Part shown: in pieces, positions 28,154 through 37,944 of the stretch
How the letters are laid out: every line of letters begins with the position of its first letter
Position numbering within the stretch: the stretch's first letter is position 1
NCBI RefSeq assembly: GCF_041429795.1
Contig: NZ_CP163424.1
Location: 682,001 to 746,000, forward strand
Origin: Algimonas porphyrae
GTDB lineage: Bacteria > Pseudomonadota > Alphaproteobacteria > Caulobacterales > Maricaulaceae
DNA: 64,000 nucleotides
Reading direction: 5' to 3'
Notes under the pieces: generated by a model
What the model saw: only the letters and a program-made list of their open reading frames with translations
The model's database searches: none
What the model was told of the DNA's origin: nothing
Translations under genes and position numbers: made by a program

Positions 28154-28174
28154 CCATTCATGATGCACGAATGG
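28154..28174. promoter_or_regulatory. Inverted repeat overlapping the LytTR start codon
   Basis: CCATTC (28154-28159) and GAATGG (28169-28174) with a 9-base spacer, the right arm overlapping the ATG at 28171. It lies in the 127-bp spacer shared with the divergent S41 gene, so it could be an autoregulatory site. It is not the direct-repeat form usual for LytTR proteins. Confidence 0.3.
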
Positions 28175-28935
28175 AGACGCCTCAGAACGACATGGTCCTG
28201 TCTCGCATCACGCGGGATCTCGGCATTTGCGTCCTGCTGGCCGCCATTTTTGCGTTTTTGGGGGTCTATGACTCCGATGCGCTGCCGGTCGCATCGCGTT
28301 TCCTGTTCTGGTTCGTCCTGATGAGTGCAGGCGCGTTGAGCGTGTCCATGGCAGAGCCATTGGTGATGAAGCGCTGGATGCCGGGCAGGCCGGTCGCACT
28401 TCAGGTGGTCGTCATCAGCACGCTCGTGGCCATACCATTGACTATCGGTTTGGTCGGACTGAATACGAATTTGCGCTGGTCCTATTCCCTGTCGAACTGG
28501 GGGCTGCAGTTTCTTGCAGTTGCGACAATCGCTCTTGTTATCGTCACGGGCCGCACCGTTATCGGCGCGATGACGTCATCCCCTGCAAACCCTCACCCGG
28601 CTCCGGTGCCGCCCGACCGGGCGCAGGCCTTTTTACAGCGCCTGCCGATCAAGTTCCGCGACGCCAGACTCTGGGCCGTCTCGTCGGAAGGTCATTATCT
28701 GCGGGTTCACACGGATAAGGGCGAGACGATGATCCTGCTGCGGCTCTCGGACGCGTTGCGCGATCTGGCGGATGTCGATGGCCTGCAGACCCACAGATCC
28801 TGGTGGGTCGCGCGCGAGGGTGTCGAAGCGATCATTGCGACCAAGGGCAAGAAAACCGTTCGCCTCAAATCGGGACAACAGGTTCCGGTTTCCAGATCGC
28901 GCTCGTCCGAGATGAAAAAACGGGGCTGGGAATGA
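28171..28935 (+). CDS. Membrane LytTR-domain transcriptional regulator
   Basis: 254 residues. Four hydrophobic helices in the first 140 residues, a Pro-rich linker, then a LytTR DNA-binding domain (about 155-254): LWAVSSEGHYLRVHTDKGE, LSDALRDLADVDGLQTHRSW and VRLKSGQQVPVSRSR. The membrane part probably senses a signal directly, as there is no receiver domain. ATG at 28192 is an alternative start. The likely targets are the divergent S41 gene or the following FAD protein gene. Confidence 0.87.
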   Translation: METPQNDMVLSRITRDLGICVLLAAIFAFLGVYDSDALPVASRFLFWFVLMSAGALSVSMAEPLVMKRWMPGRPVALQVVVISTLVAIPLTIGLVGLNTNLRWSYSLSNWGLQFLAVATIALVIVTGRTVIGAMTSSPANPHPAPVPPDRAQAFLQRLPIKFRDARLWAVSSEGHYLRVHTDKGETMILLRLSDALRDLADVDGLQTHRSWWVAREGVEAIIATKGKKTVRLKSGQQVPVSRSRSSEMKKRGWE

Positions 28936-29032
28936 CGCAGTCGGGCGGGTCGCCCGGCTGTTTGCGCCGGTTGGAGTTCATTAACCCCATTGCTTAAACG
29001 AACGGCAAGGGCGCTCTGTTACGCAATCGCTC

Positions 29033-30106
29033 ATGTCAGATTTTAGCACAGCGACCCGGTCTCATGATATTCTCCTTATCGGCGGAGGGGCAGCCTCACT
29101 GGGCCTGCTCTGTACGCTGATCCGGACCGGGCAAGCGGAGGATTGCTCCGTCTTGATGCTTGACGATTCGCCGGGACGGTGTGGACGGTCCGGGGCCTAT
29201 GCGCGGACCTATGACGTTCCGGTGCGGACCTTGCGCTCATGCCTCACCGGGCTTCCCGACCTGATCCAGGACGATGAGGATCTGGCCAAGGCGTTTGACG
29301 GGCTGGTCGATGATGATTGCCGTGTCCCCCGACCGCAGGTCGAAGCGTTTCTGGCGCGGCTGAAACGGCTCGTGCTCAATCACATGCGCCGGAGCGGGTC
29401 GCTTATCCTGCGCGCAGCGCGTTGTGATACGCTACGCCACGAAGACGGCTTCTGGCGCGTCGACAATCAGCCCGGCTCCGCGTCGCAGCGTGTCGTTCTG
29501 GCCTGTGGGGCTTCCGAGAAAAAGACCGCCATTCTGGCGCAATTGCTCGAATGTGGCCTGTCGCCGGACCAGCTTGAAAAAGTCGTGCGCTCATCGGACG
29601 CGCTCGGCAAGGATCGGGACAGCGTGCTGCAGCGCATTGGCGGGATGCAGGCGCAAGGTGTCGTGATATTGGGGCGGACGCAGGCGGGCGCTCAGGCCGT
29701 GCGGGATCAGTTGCAGGATTGGGGCCGCGTAATGGAATCGGTCAGCGTCTCGACGCTGAGTGTCGCGGATACGCAAGCCGGGGTCCTGACCCGCTCTCTC
29801 TCAGATGCGGGACTGATCATTACGGCGCTCGGCGAAAGCCCGGATTTTCCGCGCATTCTTGTCGATGGGCAGGTCGTGAAGATGGGTGGGCCCGTGGCTG
29901 TCGATCCATATGACCGGCTGATGGACCGGGCTGGCTTCCTGCTGCCGGACGCCCACGCCATCGGCCCGGCGCTAGGCGGCGTGCAGGCCGGCAGTCCAGA
30001 TCAGGCCGCCGATCCGACACAGGATCTAGCCCTCTGGTTCACGGATGTGGGCGAGCAGCTCGCCATGCCTGACGTTATCGACGACTATGCGGAACAGGCG
30101 GCCTGA
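29033..30106 (+). CDS. FAD/NAD(P)-binding Rossmann protein, unknown substrate
   Basis: 357 residues. N-terminal dinucleotide motif ILLIGGGAASLGLL (about 14-27) and a later strand VVLACGASEKKTAIL (about 154-168) suggest an FAD-dependent oxidoreductase of the pyridine nucleotide-disulfide type. A second Rossmann-like segment GVVILGRTQAGAQAVRDQL (about 209-227) follows. No redox-active Cys-x-x-Cys is visible. It stands alone about 100 bp after the LytTR gene. Family clear, role unknown. Confidence 0.7.
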   Translation: MSDFSTATRSHDILLIGGGAASLGLLCTLIRTGQAEDCSVLMLDDSPGRCGRSGAYARTYDVPVRTLRSCLTGLPDLIQDDEDLAKAFDGLVDDDCRVPRPQVEAFLARLKRLVLNHMRRSGSLILRAARCDTLRHEDGFWRVDNQPGSASQRVVLACGASEKKTAILAQLLECGLSPDQLEKVVRSSDALGKDRDSVLQRIGGMQAQGVVILGRTQAGAQAVRDQLQDWGRVMESVSVSTLSVADTQAGVLTRSLSDAGLIITALGESPDFPRILVDGQVVKMGGPVAVDPYDRLMDRAGFLLPDAHAIGPALGGVQAGSPDQAADPTQDLALWFTDVGEQLAMPDVIDDYAEQAA

Positions 30107-30128
30107 CAGACCTCTCTACCGATCCGTC

Positions 30129-31388
30129 TTAAAGGGCTATCTGATCACAAGCGGGTAAAGCGGTCGGGATCGCCGCGCCCTTGAAAATCAGAGCGCTCAT
30201 GGCTGTGCGGACCCTGCGCATATCCTGTCTGGGATCGGCTGTCAGAGCGATGAAACTGGCCTCACACCCAATCTCCAAGCAACCGACAGTCCGGTCGGGA
30301 AAAAGATGCTGCGGCGCATTCTTCGTCGCAATCATCAATGCCTCTTCAGCGGTAACGGCGCCAATCCTGATCCAGTAGAGAATCTCGTCCAAGGCTGTAC
30401 CGCCATTGAGATCGAACCCCGGCAATACTGTGACCTCGGCCTGTATCAGATCATTCAGAATTCGTGCGTGACCGGCTTCAAGCGTTTGACGGTCTGTTTC
30501 GCTGAGGCGGTATTGCGGAGGGACAAAGGGTTCCATCGCCAATTGACGGGCCAATGTCGGAATGACGGCGATATCGGTTTCGGCCAGACGCGCGATCAGC
30601 GCCTTCGATACAGGGGCGCCCGTATCGTAACCTGAGATGTGGGCGAGCGCGTCGACACCGGCATCGATGGCGCGTTCCAGATCCTTCGCATCATTGATAT
30701 GCGCGAAAACGCGCCTGTCGTGCCTTGCTGCCATACTGACGACAGCGTGGAGCGTCTCGTCATCGACGCCGCGATCCCCGAAGATAATGACTTTCACGAT
30801 GTCGGGTTGCTGCGCGATATAGGCGGCTTCCATGGCGCGAATATCTGCTGCGGACTGTGCGGTCCAGTAGACGTCCTGGGCGAAGACCGGGGCTTCGGCG
30901 ATCATTTCGCGATCGTCATCCGTCAGCGACCAGCCCTGCTTGCCGAGAGCTTGTGCTTCATAGTTCATGACAGGGTGGCCGCCGGGCGAAGTAATCATGC
31001 CGTTGGACCGTACGATATCGGCTGAGCCTGTGTGGCGTTCACAGGCTAGACTGGCGCGTCGCCCTTTAGCCGAATCGCCGAGCGACACGGCGTAGACGAT
31101 GCCGTCGCGCCGCAATTCTGACAGCGTGGCGAATGTGGATTGCGTGCCGCTGAGATTATGCAGGTGCGCATCCGCGAGTGGCGGGATCATGAACCGCCCC
31201 GCCAGGCTGACGCGCGTCTCAGCCGCGTGTGAAAGCGGGTCGACGAATTCTCCGTCCCTGACATAGCGTGTGTCGCTGACGAAGTCGGTCCCTGTCCACC
31301 ACTGTCCGCCGACATATTCAGTCACAGGGGCAGCCTTAAGCTCACAGGCACCGAGCCACAGGGCCGCGCCGAGGACGATGTATCTCAT
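30129..31388 (-). CDS. Amidohydrolase-family lipoprotein 2
   Basis: 419 residues. Lipoprotein signal ends LWLGAC. Metal-site residues of the amidohydrolase superfamily: ADAHLHN (about 74-80), a Lys in DIVKVIIFGDRG, His in RRVFAHINDA and LAHISGYD, and Asp in LPGFDLNGGTALDE. Closest in layout to imidazolonepropionase-like amidohydrolases. Second gene of an operon with its paralogue, overlapping by four bases. Convergent with the FAD protein gene. Confidence 0.85.
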   Translation of the reverse strand: MRYIVLGAALWLGACELKAAPVTEYVGGQWWTGTDFVSDTRYVRDGEFVDPLSHAAETRVSLAGRFMIPPLADAHLHNLSGTQSTFATLSELRRDGIVYAVSLGDSAKGRRASLACERHTGSADIVRSNGMITSPGGHPVMNYEAQALGKQGWSLTDDDREMIAEAPVFAQDVYWTAQSAADIRAMEAAYIAQQPDIVKVIIFGDRGVDDETLHAVVSMAARHDRRVFAHINDAKDLERAIDAGVDALAHISGYDTGAPVSKALIARLAETDIAVIPTLARQLAMEPFVPPQYRLSETDRQTLEAGHARILNDLIQAEVTVLPGFDLNGGTALDEILYWIRIGAVTAEEALMIATKNAPQHLFPDRTVGCLEIGCEASFIALTADPRQDMRRVRTAMSALIFKGAAIPTALPACDQIAL

Positions 31389-32689
31389 GGCATGGCTCCG
31401 ATCGGGGTGCCCTGTTTTTCGAGATGTTTCGGATCGCGCACGCAGTCGAAGGCCGCAAAGGGGTCGCAGGGAAGCGCCATGAAGCTTGCTTCATATCCAG
31501 TTTGCAAACGTCCGATGGCACGGTCCGGAAAGATGTAATCCGGCCCAGTGCGGACCCAGTCTCGCAAAATCGATGCATCATCGGAAAAATCGAGCCAGCG
31601 CAGGTAATCGACTTCGTCAATAGGCCGGAGGGATGTGTCGACCCCTATGAAAAGACGCAAGCCTGCAGCTCTCAATGTTTTCAGATTGTCTGACTGGAGC
31701 GTCTGAAGCGGGCTTTTCGGGTGATCCGCATTCCGCCACTCATCGCCGCTGCCTGCCGCAATGGAGGCGGTCGTGACCAGCATCAGGCCGCCTTGGGCCG
31801 CGCGCGCCGCATCCTCGGGCGTGATCCGGTAATGATCGCCCCCCAAACCGAACGCCAATTCCCAGCCCGGAAGATGCACGACATCATCCGCACCAAGTTC
31901 TGCTGCCGTTCGGAAATCGGCTGCCGTCACGCCGTGTACGCTGACGCGCAATCCTGCGGCGTGCGCCAATTCGATGGCTCGCTCGGCCACGGCGACGGAC
32001 AGGGTTGCGGGAGAGGCCGGGGATTCGCGCTGAATATCGAGGAAGATCAGTTTCAGGAAATCGGGTTGAGCCGCAATGATCGTATCCCAACGGGCCTCCA
32101 GCGTCTCAACATCCGGGACGTCGTAGAAGGCTTCGCCATCAAGCGCTTCCGGATCGATATTATAAAGTGGCGCCAGCCTCTGATAGAGCGGTTCGGGATG
32201 ACTGCCAGATACGGAAAGTGAGGCGAGGCTGAACGTCACATCAATCGTGTCAGGGCGATCATATTGCGCACGATAGCGATTGGTTGAACTGACAGGGCTG
32301 GACGGATTTTTATAATAGAACACGCCCTGTTCCAGAAGCGCCTGTGCGGCGTCATCTGTCCAGGGACCCTCGATCCAGTGATTATGCCCGTCTGCAAGCG
32401 GCGGGATGATGAAGAGCCCGGACAGATCGACTGTGCGGTCAGCGGGTTCGGCAAGGCTGTCTACAAAGACGCCGTTCTGCGAAAAGCGGTCTGCACGGAC
32501 ATAGTCGGCGTCGGGGCCCGCCGTTCCCGGGACCAGCCAGAATCCCCCAACATAGTGGGCGGTTCCGGCGGTCATGTTCCGGGTCGGACTGCGTGCCTCT
32601 GCTGGACCGGGTTCTGGCAGGCTGGAACAGGCGGTTGCCATCAGAATGGTCGCAATGAGGAGTGCCGCGCGGCATTGAAGAGCTTTCAT
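31385..32689 (-). CDS. Amidohydrolase-family lipoprotein 1
   Basis: 434 residues. Signal peptide with lipobox LMATAC. Paralogue of the downstream gene: both share IPPLADxHxH near residue 90, a Lys in FLKLIFLDI, His in LRVSVHGVT and VVHLPGWE, and Asp in FIGVDTSLRP, plus the ends IFPDRAIGRLQTGYEASFMA and similar. Here the first metal motif is GHNHW. Probably acts on a periplasmic cyclic amide or peptide-like substrate; substrate unknown. Preceded by a LytTR gene. Confidence 0.85.
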   Translation of the reverse strand: MKALQCRAALLIATILMATACSSLPEPGPAEARSPTRNMTAGTAHYVGGFWLVPGTAGPDADYVRADRFSQNGVFVDSLAEPADRTVDLSGLFIIPPLADGHNHWIEGPWTDDAAQALLEQGVFYYKNPSSPVSSTNRYRAQYDRPDTIDVTFSLASLSVSGSHPEPLYQRLAPLYNIDPEALDGEAFYDVPDVETLEARWDTIIAAQPDFLKLIFLDIQRESPASPATLSVAVAERAIELAHAAGLRVSVHGVTAADFRTAAELGADDVVHLPGWELAFGLGGDHYRITPEDAARAAQGGLMLVTTASIAAGSGDEWRNADHPKSPLQTLQSDNLKTLRAAGLRLFIGVDTSLRPIDEVDYLRWLDFSDDASILRDWVRTGPDYIFPDRAIGRLQTGYEASFMALPCDPFAAFDCVRDPKHLEKQGTPIGAMP

Positions 32690-32763
32690 GCCGTCTCAAT
32701 ATCACGCCCTTTCGGGCAGGCGTGTTTTTCCCCTGAAACGACAGTTTTCAGCGTCAGTGGAGG

Positions 32764-33606
32764 TTATGCCGTGCGCTGTCTGAAGCGCTTTGCGCCGGAC
32801 CGACTGGTCGTCACGCTATGTCCGGCTTCTAGACCCAGTGTCAGACGACCGTCACCGGAGTTGGCGACAGACAATATCTTATCAAGCCTGACAATGTGGG
32901 AGCGATGAATGCGGTCAAAGTCGGCTCCGGGCAGGCTTTCAGCCAGTTCGGCCAGCGTTTTACTGGACGTGTAGCTGGCCCGCGCCGTGATGACCTCGAC
33001 GAAATCGCTAGCCCCTGAAATCAGAATGACCTCACTCAGATCAACGGGCACGATCTCACGGCCATTCCTGACGAGCAGACGGCGCAGGCTCGTCGATTCG
33101 GCATTTCCTGGCGATATGGCGGAACGGTCGCTGTCCAGTTCAAGCCGGACGCGTTTGGCCATATCATGGAAGTGGACGGCATAGGTGATGGCTGCAATCA
33201 GTGCGTAGAGGAGAACGCCCTGAAAGAGCTGCCAGACGAGCGCGCCGATATAGAATCGGTTGGTGCTCAATCCATTCAGCAACCAGCCTTCCTGCAGCCC
33301 ATATCCCGTCTGAATTCCCAGATACCAGAAGAGAGCGAAAAGCCCGCTCAGCGTGATGTGTGCTGCCGCCTGCAGCCAAAGGGGTCTGTCAATGATGAGG
33401 CGCGAGACGATCAGGCTGCTCGGTATCGCCAACAGCGCCGCCGGAATGACGGAGATCAGCGCCCGCCGGACAGCGTCGGCAAAGCCGGACATTTGCGTCA
33501 TCATGAAAATTGTGACGTAAATGGCGGAGAGGCCGATCCAGCCGATGGCAATCAGCCAGACTTTGAGGTTCGGGCTCTTGCTGCGGGCTTGTGTCGACGA
33601 GGCCAT
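32764..33606 (-). CDS. Membrane LytTR-domain transcriptional regulator
   Basis: 280 residues. Four hydrophobic helices between about 15 and 150, then a LytTR domain (about 175-280): VPVDLSEVILISGASDFVEV, YTSSKTLAELAESLPGADFD, RIHRSHIVRLDKI. Same architecture as the regulator at 28171 but low similarity in the membrane part. It is the first gene of a likely operon with the two amidohydrolases (74 bp ahead of the first), so it may control them. Confidence 0.87.
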   Translation of the reverse strand: MASSTQARSKSPNLKVWLIAIGWIGLSAIYVTIFMMTQMSGFADAVRRALISVIPAALLAIPSSLIVSRLIIDRPLWLQAAAHITLSGLFALFWYLGIQTGYGLQEGWLLNGLSTNRFYIGALVWQLFQGVLLYALIAAITYAVHFHDMAKRVRLELDSDRSAISPGNAESTSLRRLLVRNGREIVPVDLSEVILISGASDFVEVITARASYTSSKTLAELAESLPGADFDRIHRSHIVRLDKILSVANSGDGRLTLGLEAGHSVTTSRSGAKRFRQRTA

Positions 33607-33971
33607 GTGTGGGTCGTAAGGCGAAGTTTATGGGGCAATCAAGCGTCCGTCGGCTCTCAGCCACGCTTTGTCACACTTACACAACCAGAGTCGGCCTGTC
33701 CCAGTCACAGCCCGTGATGATCGCCCGACTTTTCTGCACACAGCTGGTTGACCTTTCCGCGTCATCTCCGTAATGGGCGCACCGTTCATAGCTGGCAGTG
33801 CCTTAGGCAGACGCGGCTCACGATCTTGAACTTGTAATCGGCTAGGCGTCGCTCGTGACGCGCTGGCCTGATTTTGCTAGATCGTAGCCTCTACTTCCCG
33901 AGACCATTGTGCATATGACGCCCCGTCCTCGCGGTGAGGGCAGGGCGATCTTCTTGAAGGATAACCTGCTG
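33607..33971. other. Spacer carrying the rplC promoter and leader
   Basis: No gene. It holds the divergent upstream regions of the LytTR gene and of rplC. In the rplC leader, GCGTC (33846-33850) pairs with GACGC (33857-33861) and a short T run (33872-33875) follows, a possible L4-type control element. The leader from the promoter to the rplC ATG would be about 190 bases. Confidence 0.5.
33748..33776 (+). promoter_or_regulatory. Promoter of the rplC-onward ribosomal operon
   Basis: TTGACC (33748-33753), 17 bases, TAATGG (33771-33776). Needed because the str transcript ends 10 kb upstream. Confidence 0.6.
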
Positions 33972-34739
33972 ATGCAACGATCAGGCTTATTGGCGCGCAA
34001 GCTCGGGATGACCCGGGTTTATGACGACGCCGGAAATCATGTCGCCGTCACTGTTCTGGACCTGCAAGGGTGCCAGGTCGTGGCACAGAAAACGCCCGAA
34101 CGCGACGGCTATGCCGCTCTGCAGCTGGGTGCGGGCGAAGCGAAAGTGAAACGCGTGGCCAAGGCCGAGCGTGAGCGCTTTGCCAAAGCGGGCGTGACGC
34201 CCAAACAGAAACTGGTCGAGTTCCGTGTCTCTCCGGACAATATGATCGAAGTCGGCGCCGCGATGGCTGCCGACCACTTCGTTCCCGGCCAGAAAGTCGA
34301 TGCCTCGGGCATCACCGTTGGTAAAGGTTTTGCAGGTGCGATGAAGCGCCACAATTTTGGTGGTCTGCGCGCGACGCACGGCGTTTCGATCTCGCACCGT
34401 TCACACGGCTCTACAGGTCAGTGTCAGGATCCGGGCAAGGTCTTCAAGGGCAAGAAAATGGCCGGTCACATGGGCGCGGTTCGCCGCACGCTGCAGAACC
34501 TGACGGTCGAGCGTGTCGATACGGATGCTGGCCTGGTGCTGGTCAAGGGCCACGTCCCCGGATCCAAAGGCGCCTGGATCGAGCTGAAGGATGCCGTCAA
34601 GGGTGCCAAGGCCGACGATCTGCCGATGCCGGGCAAGTTCACGATGGAAGCGCCAGCGAAAGCTGAAAAAGCGGCCTCCAAGGAAGACACCAAAGCTGAC
34701 GCCGCGCCAGCGCCTGCAGCCAAGGATGAGGAAGAGTAG
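33972..34739 (+). CDS. rplC: 50S ribosomal protein L3
   Basis: 255 residues from the ATG at 33972, where the family's start ([20 protein letters not shown]) begins; a longer frame upstream lacks similarity. Conserved [13 protein letters not shown] and [20 protein letters not shown] (site of the methylated Gln) are present. The last 35 or so residues are an Ala/Lys/Glu-rich tail ([16 protein letters not shown]...) beyond the usual core. Two bases before rplD. Confidence 0.97.
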   Translation: MQRSGLLARKLGMTRVYDDAGNHVAVTVLDLQGCQVVAQKTPERDGYAALQLGAGEAKVKRVAKAERERFAKAGVTPKQKLVEFRVSPDNMIEVGAAMAADHFVPGQKVDASGITVGKGFAGAMKRHNFGGLRATHGVSISHRSHGSTGQCQDPGKVFKGKKMAGHMGAVRRTLQNLTVERVDTDAGLVLVKGHVPGSKGAWIELKDAVKGAKADDLPMPGKFTMEAPAKAEKAASKEDTKADAAPAPAAKDEEE

Positions 34740-34741
34740 TC

Positions 34742-35362
34742 ATGAAGTTTGATGTGACAACACTCGAAGGCAAGAAGGACGGCTCCGTCGATCTCGACGA
34801 CACCGTCTTCGGCCAAGAGCCCCGCAAGGATATTCTCCACCGCATGGTCCGCTATCAGCTGGCCAAGCGCCGCTCCGGCACGCATCAGGTCCAGGAGCGC
34901 GGCGACGTGTCCAAGACCACGAAGCGTATCGGTCGCCAGAAAGGTGGCGGTACGGCGCGTCACGGTAATGGTTCGGTCTCGCAGTTCCGCGGCGGTGCCA
35001 AGGCGCACGGCCCACGGTCGCGTGACCACAGCCACGAGCTGCCCAAGAAGGTTCGCAAGATGGCCCTGCGCCATGCGCTGTCTGCCAAGCAGTCCGCAGG
35101 CGAGCTGATCGTCGTCGATGCGCTGTCCATGAAAGAGGCGAAAACCTCCGCACTGCGCAAGCAGCTCGAGAAGATGGGCGTGACGAACGCACTGATCGTC
35201 GGTGGCAGCGAAATCGACGCCACATTCGGTCGGGCCGCCCGTAACATTCCCAATGTCGATGTGCTGCCCAGCCAGGGTGCCAACGTCTACGACATTCTGC
35301 GTCGCCACACGCTGGTGCTGTCCAAGGATGCCGTTGCAGATTTGCAGGAGCGTCTGAAATGA
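34742..35362 (+). CDS. rplD: 50S ribosomal protein L4
   Basis: 206 residues. [19 protein letters not shown] and [20 protein letters not shown] form the extended loop lining the exit tunnel. In enterobacteria L4 represses its own operon; here any such control would act on the separate rplC leader. Overlaps rplW by ATGA. Confidence 0.98.
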   Translation: MKFDVTTLEGKKDGSVDLDDTVFGQEPRKDILHRMVRYQLAKRRSGTHQVQERGDVSKTTKRIGRQKGGGTARHGNGSVSQFRGGAKAHGPRSRDHSHELPKKVRKMALRHALSAKQSAGELIVVDALSMKEAKTSALRKQLEKMGVTNALIVGGSEIDATFGRAARNIPNVDVLPSQGANVYDILRRHTLVLSKDAVADLQERLK

Positions 35363-35655
35363 GCGCGAACGCCAAACATTACGATACGGTCCTGACTCCG
35401 GTCATCACCGAAAAATCGACAATCGTTGCCGAAAACAACCAGATCGTCTTCGAAGTGCCGCTGAGCTCGAACAAGACGGAAATCAAGGCCGCCGTCGAGC
35501 AGCTGTTCAACGTGTCGGTCACGGCCGTGAACACGATCCTGACCAAAGGGAAGACCAAGCGCTTCCGGGGTCGTCTGGGTCGCCGCTCCGACGTCAAGAA
35601 AGCCATCGTGACGCTGAAAGATGGCGACACGATCGACATCGCGACAGGGCTCTAG
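35359..35655 (+). CDS. rplW: 50S ribosomal protein L23
   Basis: 98 residues. [20 protein letters not shown] and [20 protein letters not shown] are typical. It sits at the tunnel exit and docks trigger factor and SRP. Translationally coupled to rplD. Confidence 0.97.
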   Translation: MSANAKHYDTVLTPVITEKSTIVAENNQIVFEVPLSSNKTEIKAAVEQLFNVSVTAVNTILTKGKTKRFRGRLGRRSDVKKAIVTLKDGDTIDIATGL

Positions 35656-35659
35656 AACC

Positions 35660-36496
35660 ATGGCATTGAAGACATATAACCCCACCAGCCCGTCCCGCCG
35701 TCACCTGGTTCAGGTCGACCGCAGCGAGCTGCACAAGGGCCGCCCCGAAAAGTCGCTGACCGAAGGTCTGACGAAATCCGGTGGCCGCAACAATAAAGGT
35801 CGCATCACGTCTCGCCGCATGGGTGGTGGTCACAAGCGTCTGTACCGCAAGATCGACTTCAAGCGGAACAAGACGGGCATGGAAGCGACCGTGCTGCGCC
35901 TCGAATATGATCCCAACCGGACAGCCTTCATTGCGCTGATCCAGTATAAGGACGGCGAAAAGTCCTACATCCTTGCGCCGCAGCGTCTGGCTGTCGGTGA
36001 CACGGTACTGTCCGCAGAGCGGGCCGATGTGAAGCCTGGCAATACCATGCCGCTGCGCGCCATGCCGGTTGGAACGATCATCCACAATGTCGAGATGAAG
36101 CCCGGTAAAGGCGGTCAGATCGCCCGCTCAGCCGGCGCCTACGCACAGCTGGTCGGTCGCTCCGAGGGTTACGCTCAGGTTCGTCTGAAATCCGGCGAAA
36201 TGCGCATGATCCACCAGACCTGCCTGGCAACTGTCGGTGCTGTGTCCAACCCGGATCACATGAACATCAATCTCGGCAAAGCTGGTCGCAAACGCTGGTT
36301 GGGTGTTCGCCCATCCGTTCGCGGTGTGGCCATGAACCCGGTCGATCACCCCCACGGCGGTGGTGAAGGTCGGACGTCCGGTGGTCGTCACCCGGTGACA
36401 CCTTGGGGTAAGCCGACCAAAGGGGCGCGGACGCGTTCCAACAAGTCGACTGACAAATTCATCATCCGTTCGCGTCACGAGAAGAAGAAACGCTAG
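35660..36496 (+). CDS. rplB: 50S ribosomal protein L2
   Basis: 278 residues from the ATG at 35660 ([20 protein letters not shown]), four bases after rplW. Contains [20 protein letters not shown] and the C-terminal [11 protein letters not shown] with the conserved histidine at the peptidyl-transferase periphery. Confidence 0.98.
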   Translation: MALKTYNPTSPSRRHLVQVDRSELHKGRPEKSLTEGLTKSGGRNNKGRITSRRMGGGHKRLYRKIDFKRNKTGMEATVLRLEYDPNRTAFIALIQYKDGEKSYILAPQRLAVGDTVLSAERADVKPGNTMPLRAMPVGTIIHNVEMKPGKGGQIARSAGAYAQLVGRSEGYAQVRLKSGEMRMIHQTCLATVGAVSNPDHMNINLGKAGRKRWLGVRPSVRGVAMNPVDHPHGGGEGRTSGGRHPVTPWGKPTKGARTRSNKSTDKFIIRSRHEKKKR

Positions 36497-36511
36497 GAAA
36501 GGGACGAGACT

Positions 36512-36790
36512 ATGCCACGTTCCGTTTGGAAAGGTCCGTTTGTTGACGGTTACCTGCTCAAGAAGGCCGAAGCGTCTCACGCCGAAGGCCGCCGCAAGCC
36601 GATCAAGACCTGGTCGCGCCGCTCCACCATCATGCCGAATTTCGTCGGGCTGACCTTCCAGGTCCATAACGGCAAGAAATTCGTGCCGGTGCTGGTCGAT
36701 GAAGACATGGTTGGTCACAAGCTCGGCGAATTCGCGCCGACACGCACCTATTACGGCCATACGGCCGATAAAAAAGCCAAGCGGAGATAG
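36512..36790 (+). CDS. rpsS: 30S ribosomal protein S19
   Basis: 92 residues, [20 protein letters not shown] then [19 protein letters not shown] and [14 protein letters not shown], all characteristic. Binds the 30S head with S13. Confidence 0.98.
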   Translation: MPRSVWKGPFVDGYLLKKAEASHAEGRRKPIKTWSRRSTIMPNFVGLTFQVHNGKKFVPVLVDEDMVGHKLGEFAPTRTYYGHTADKKAKRR

Positions 36791-36796
36791 ACACCG

Positions 36797-37183
36797 ATGG
36801 CCAAGCAGAAACAAGCACGTCGGCTCGCCGACAATGAGGCGCGCGCCAAGCTGCGCATGATCCGCATCTCGCCCCAGAAGCTGAACCTCGTGGCGCAGCT
36901 CATCCGCGGCAAGAAGGTGGATAAGGCGCTGGCAGACCTGGAATTCTCTCACAAACGCATTTCCGGCGAAGTGAAGAAGGTCCTGGAATCCGCCATTGCG
37001 AATGCCGAGAACAATCACAATCTGGACATCGACAATCTGATCGTTTCCGAAGCCTATGTCGGCAAGAACTTCGTGATGAAGCGTTTCCGGGCCCGTGCCC
37101 GTGGCCGCGGCGCGCGGATCCTCAAGCCGTTCTCCGAGCTGACGATCGTTGTGAAAGAAGTTTCCGAAGAGGAGGCCGCGTAA
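36797..37183 (+). CDS. rplV: 50S ribosomal protein L22
   Basis: 128 residues. [20 protein letters not shown] and the tunnel beta-hairpin [14 protein letters not shown] are recognised. Its stop shares one base with the rpsC start (TAATG). Confidence 0.98.
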   Translation: MAKQKQARRLADNEARAKLRMIRISPQKLNLVAQLIRGKKVDKALADLEFSHKRISGEVKKVLESAIANAENNHNLDIDNLIVSEAYVGKNFVMKRFRARARGRGARILKPFSELTIVVKEVSEEEAA

Positions 37184-37932
37184 TGGGTCAGAAGATCAAT
37201 CCGATCGGCCTTCGCCTCGGCATCAACCGCACATGGCAGTCGCGCTGGTACGCCAATACGTCCGAGTATGGCGACCTGCTGCACCAGGATCTGGCAATCC
37301 GGTCTTTCCTGCACAATGAACTGAAAAACGCGTCTGTCTCGCGCATCGTCATCGAGCGTCCGCACAAGACTTGCCGCATCACCATCTACACGGCGCGTCC
37401 GGGTGTGGTGATCGGTAAAAAGGGTGCTGACATCGAAGCGCTGCGCAAGCGTGTCGCCTCCATGGTTGACGGCGAAGTGTTCATCAATCTGGTCGAAGTC
37501 CGTAAGCCGGAAGTCGATGCCAACCTCGTCGCTGAGGGCATTGCCCAGCAGCTCGAGCGCCGCGTCTCGTTCCGTCGCGCCATGAAGCGGTCGCTGCAAA
37601 GCGCCATGCGCATGGGCGCCAAAGGCTGCAAGATCAAGCTGGGCGGTCGTCTCGGCGGTGCCGAAATCGCCCGCGTCGAACAGTATCAGGAAGGTGCCGT
37701 GCCGCTGCATACGCTGCGCGCCGACATCGATTACGGCACCGCACGCGCGATGACGGCCATGGGCATCATCGGTATCAAAGTGTGGATCAACAAAGGCGAA
37801 ATTCTCGAGCATGATCCCTATGCTCATGAGCGCCGCATGACCGAGCAGGGCGACACACGCTCCCGCGGAAACGATCGCAATCGCGGTGGTGACCGGGGTG
37901 GACGCGACCGCCGTCCCGCTCGCGCGAACTAG
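37183..37932 (+). CDS. rpsC: 30S ribosomal protein S3
   Basis: 249 residues. [22 protein letters not shown]-domain signature [20 protein letters not shown], and [20 protein letters not shown] near the end of the core. An Arg/Gly/Asp-rich tail ([16 protein letters not shown]) follows. Forms the mRNA entry site with S4 and S5. Confidence 0.98.
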   Translation: MGQKINPIGLRLGINRTWQSRWYANTSEYGDLLHQDLAIRSFLHNELKNASVSRIVIERPHKTCRITIYTARPGVVIGKKGADIEALRKRVASMVDGEVFINLVEVRKPEVDANLVAEGIAQQLERRVSFRRAMKRSLQSAMRMGAKGCKIKLGGRLGGAEIARVEQYQEGAVPLHTLRADIDYGTARAMTAMGIIGIKVWINKGEILEHDPYAHERRMTEQGDTRSRGNDRNRGGDRGGRDRRPARAN

Positions 37933-37944
37933 GAGGCTCCCGCA

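Noticed and set aside
28981-28997. CtrA-like site TTAA...TTAA upstream of the FAD protein gene
   Set aside because: The two half sites are nine bases apart rather than seven.
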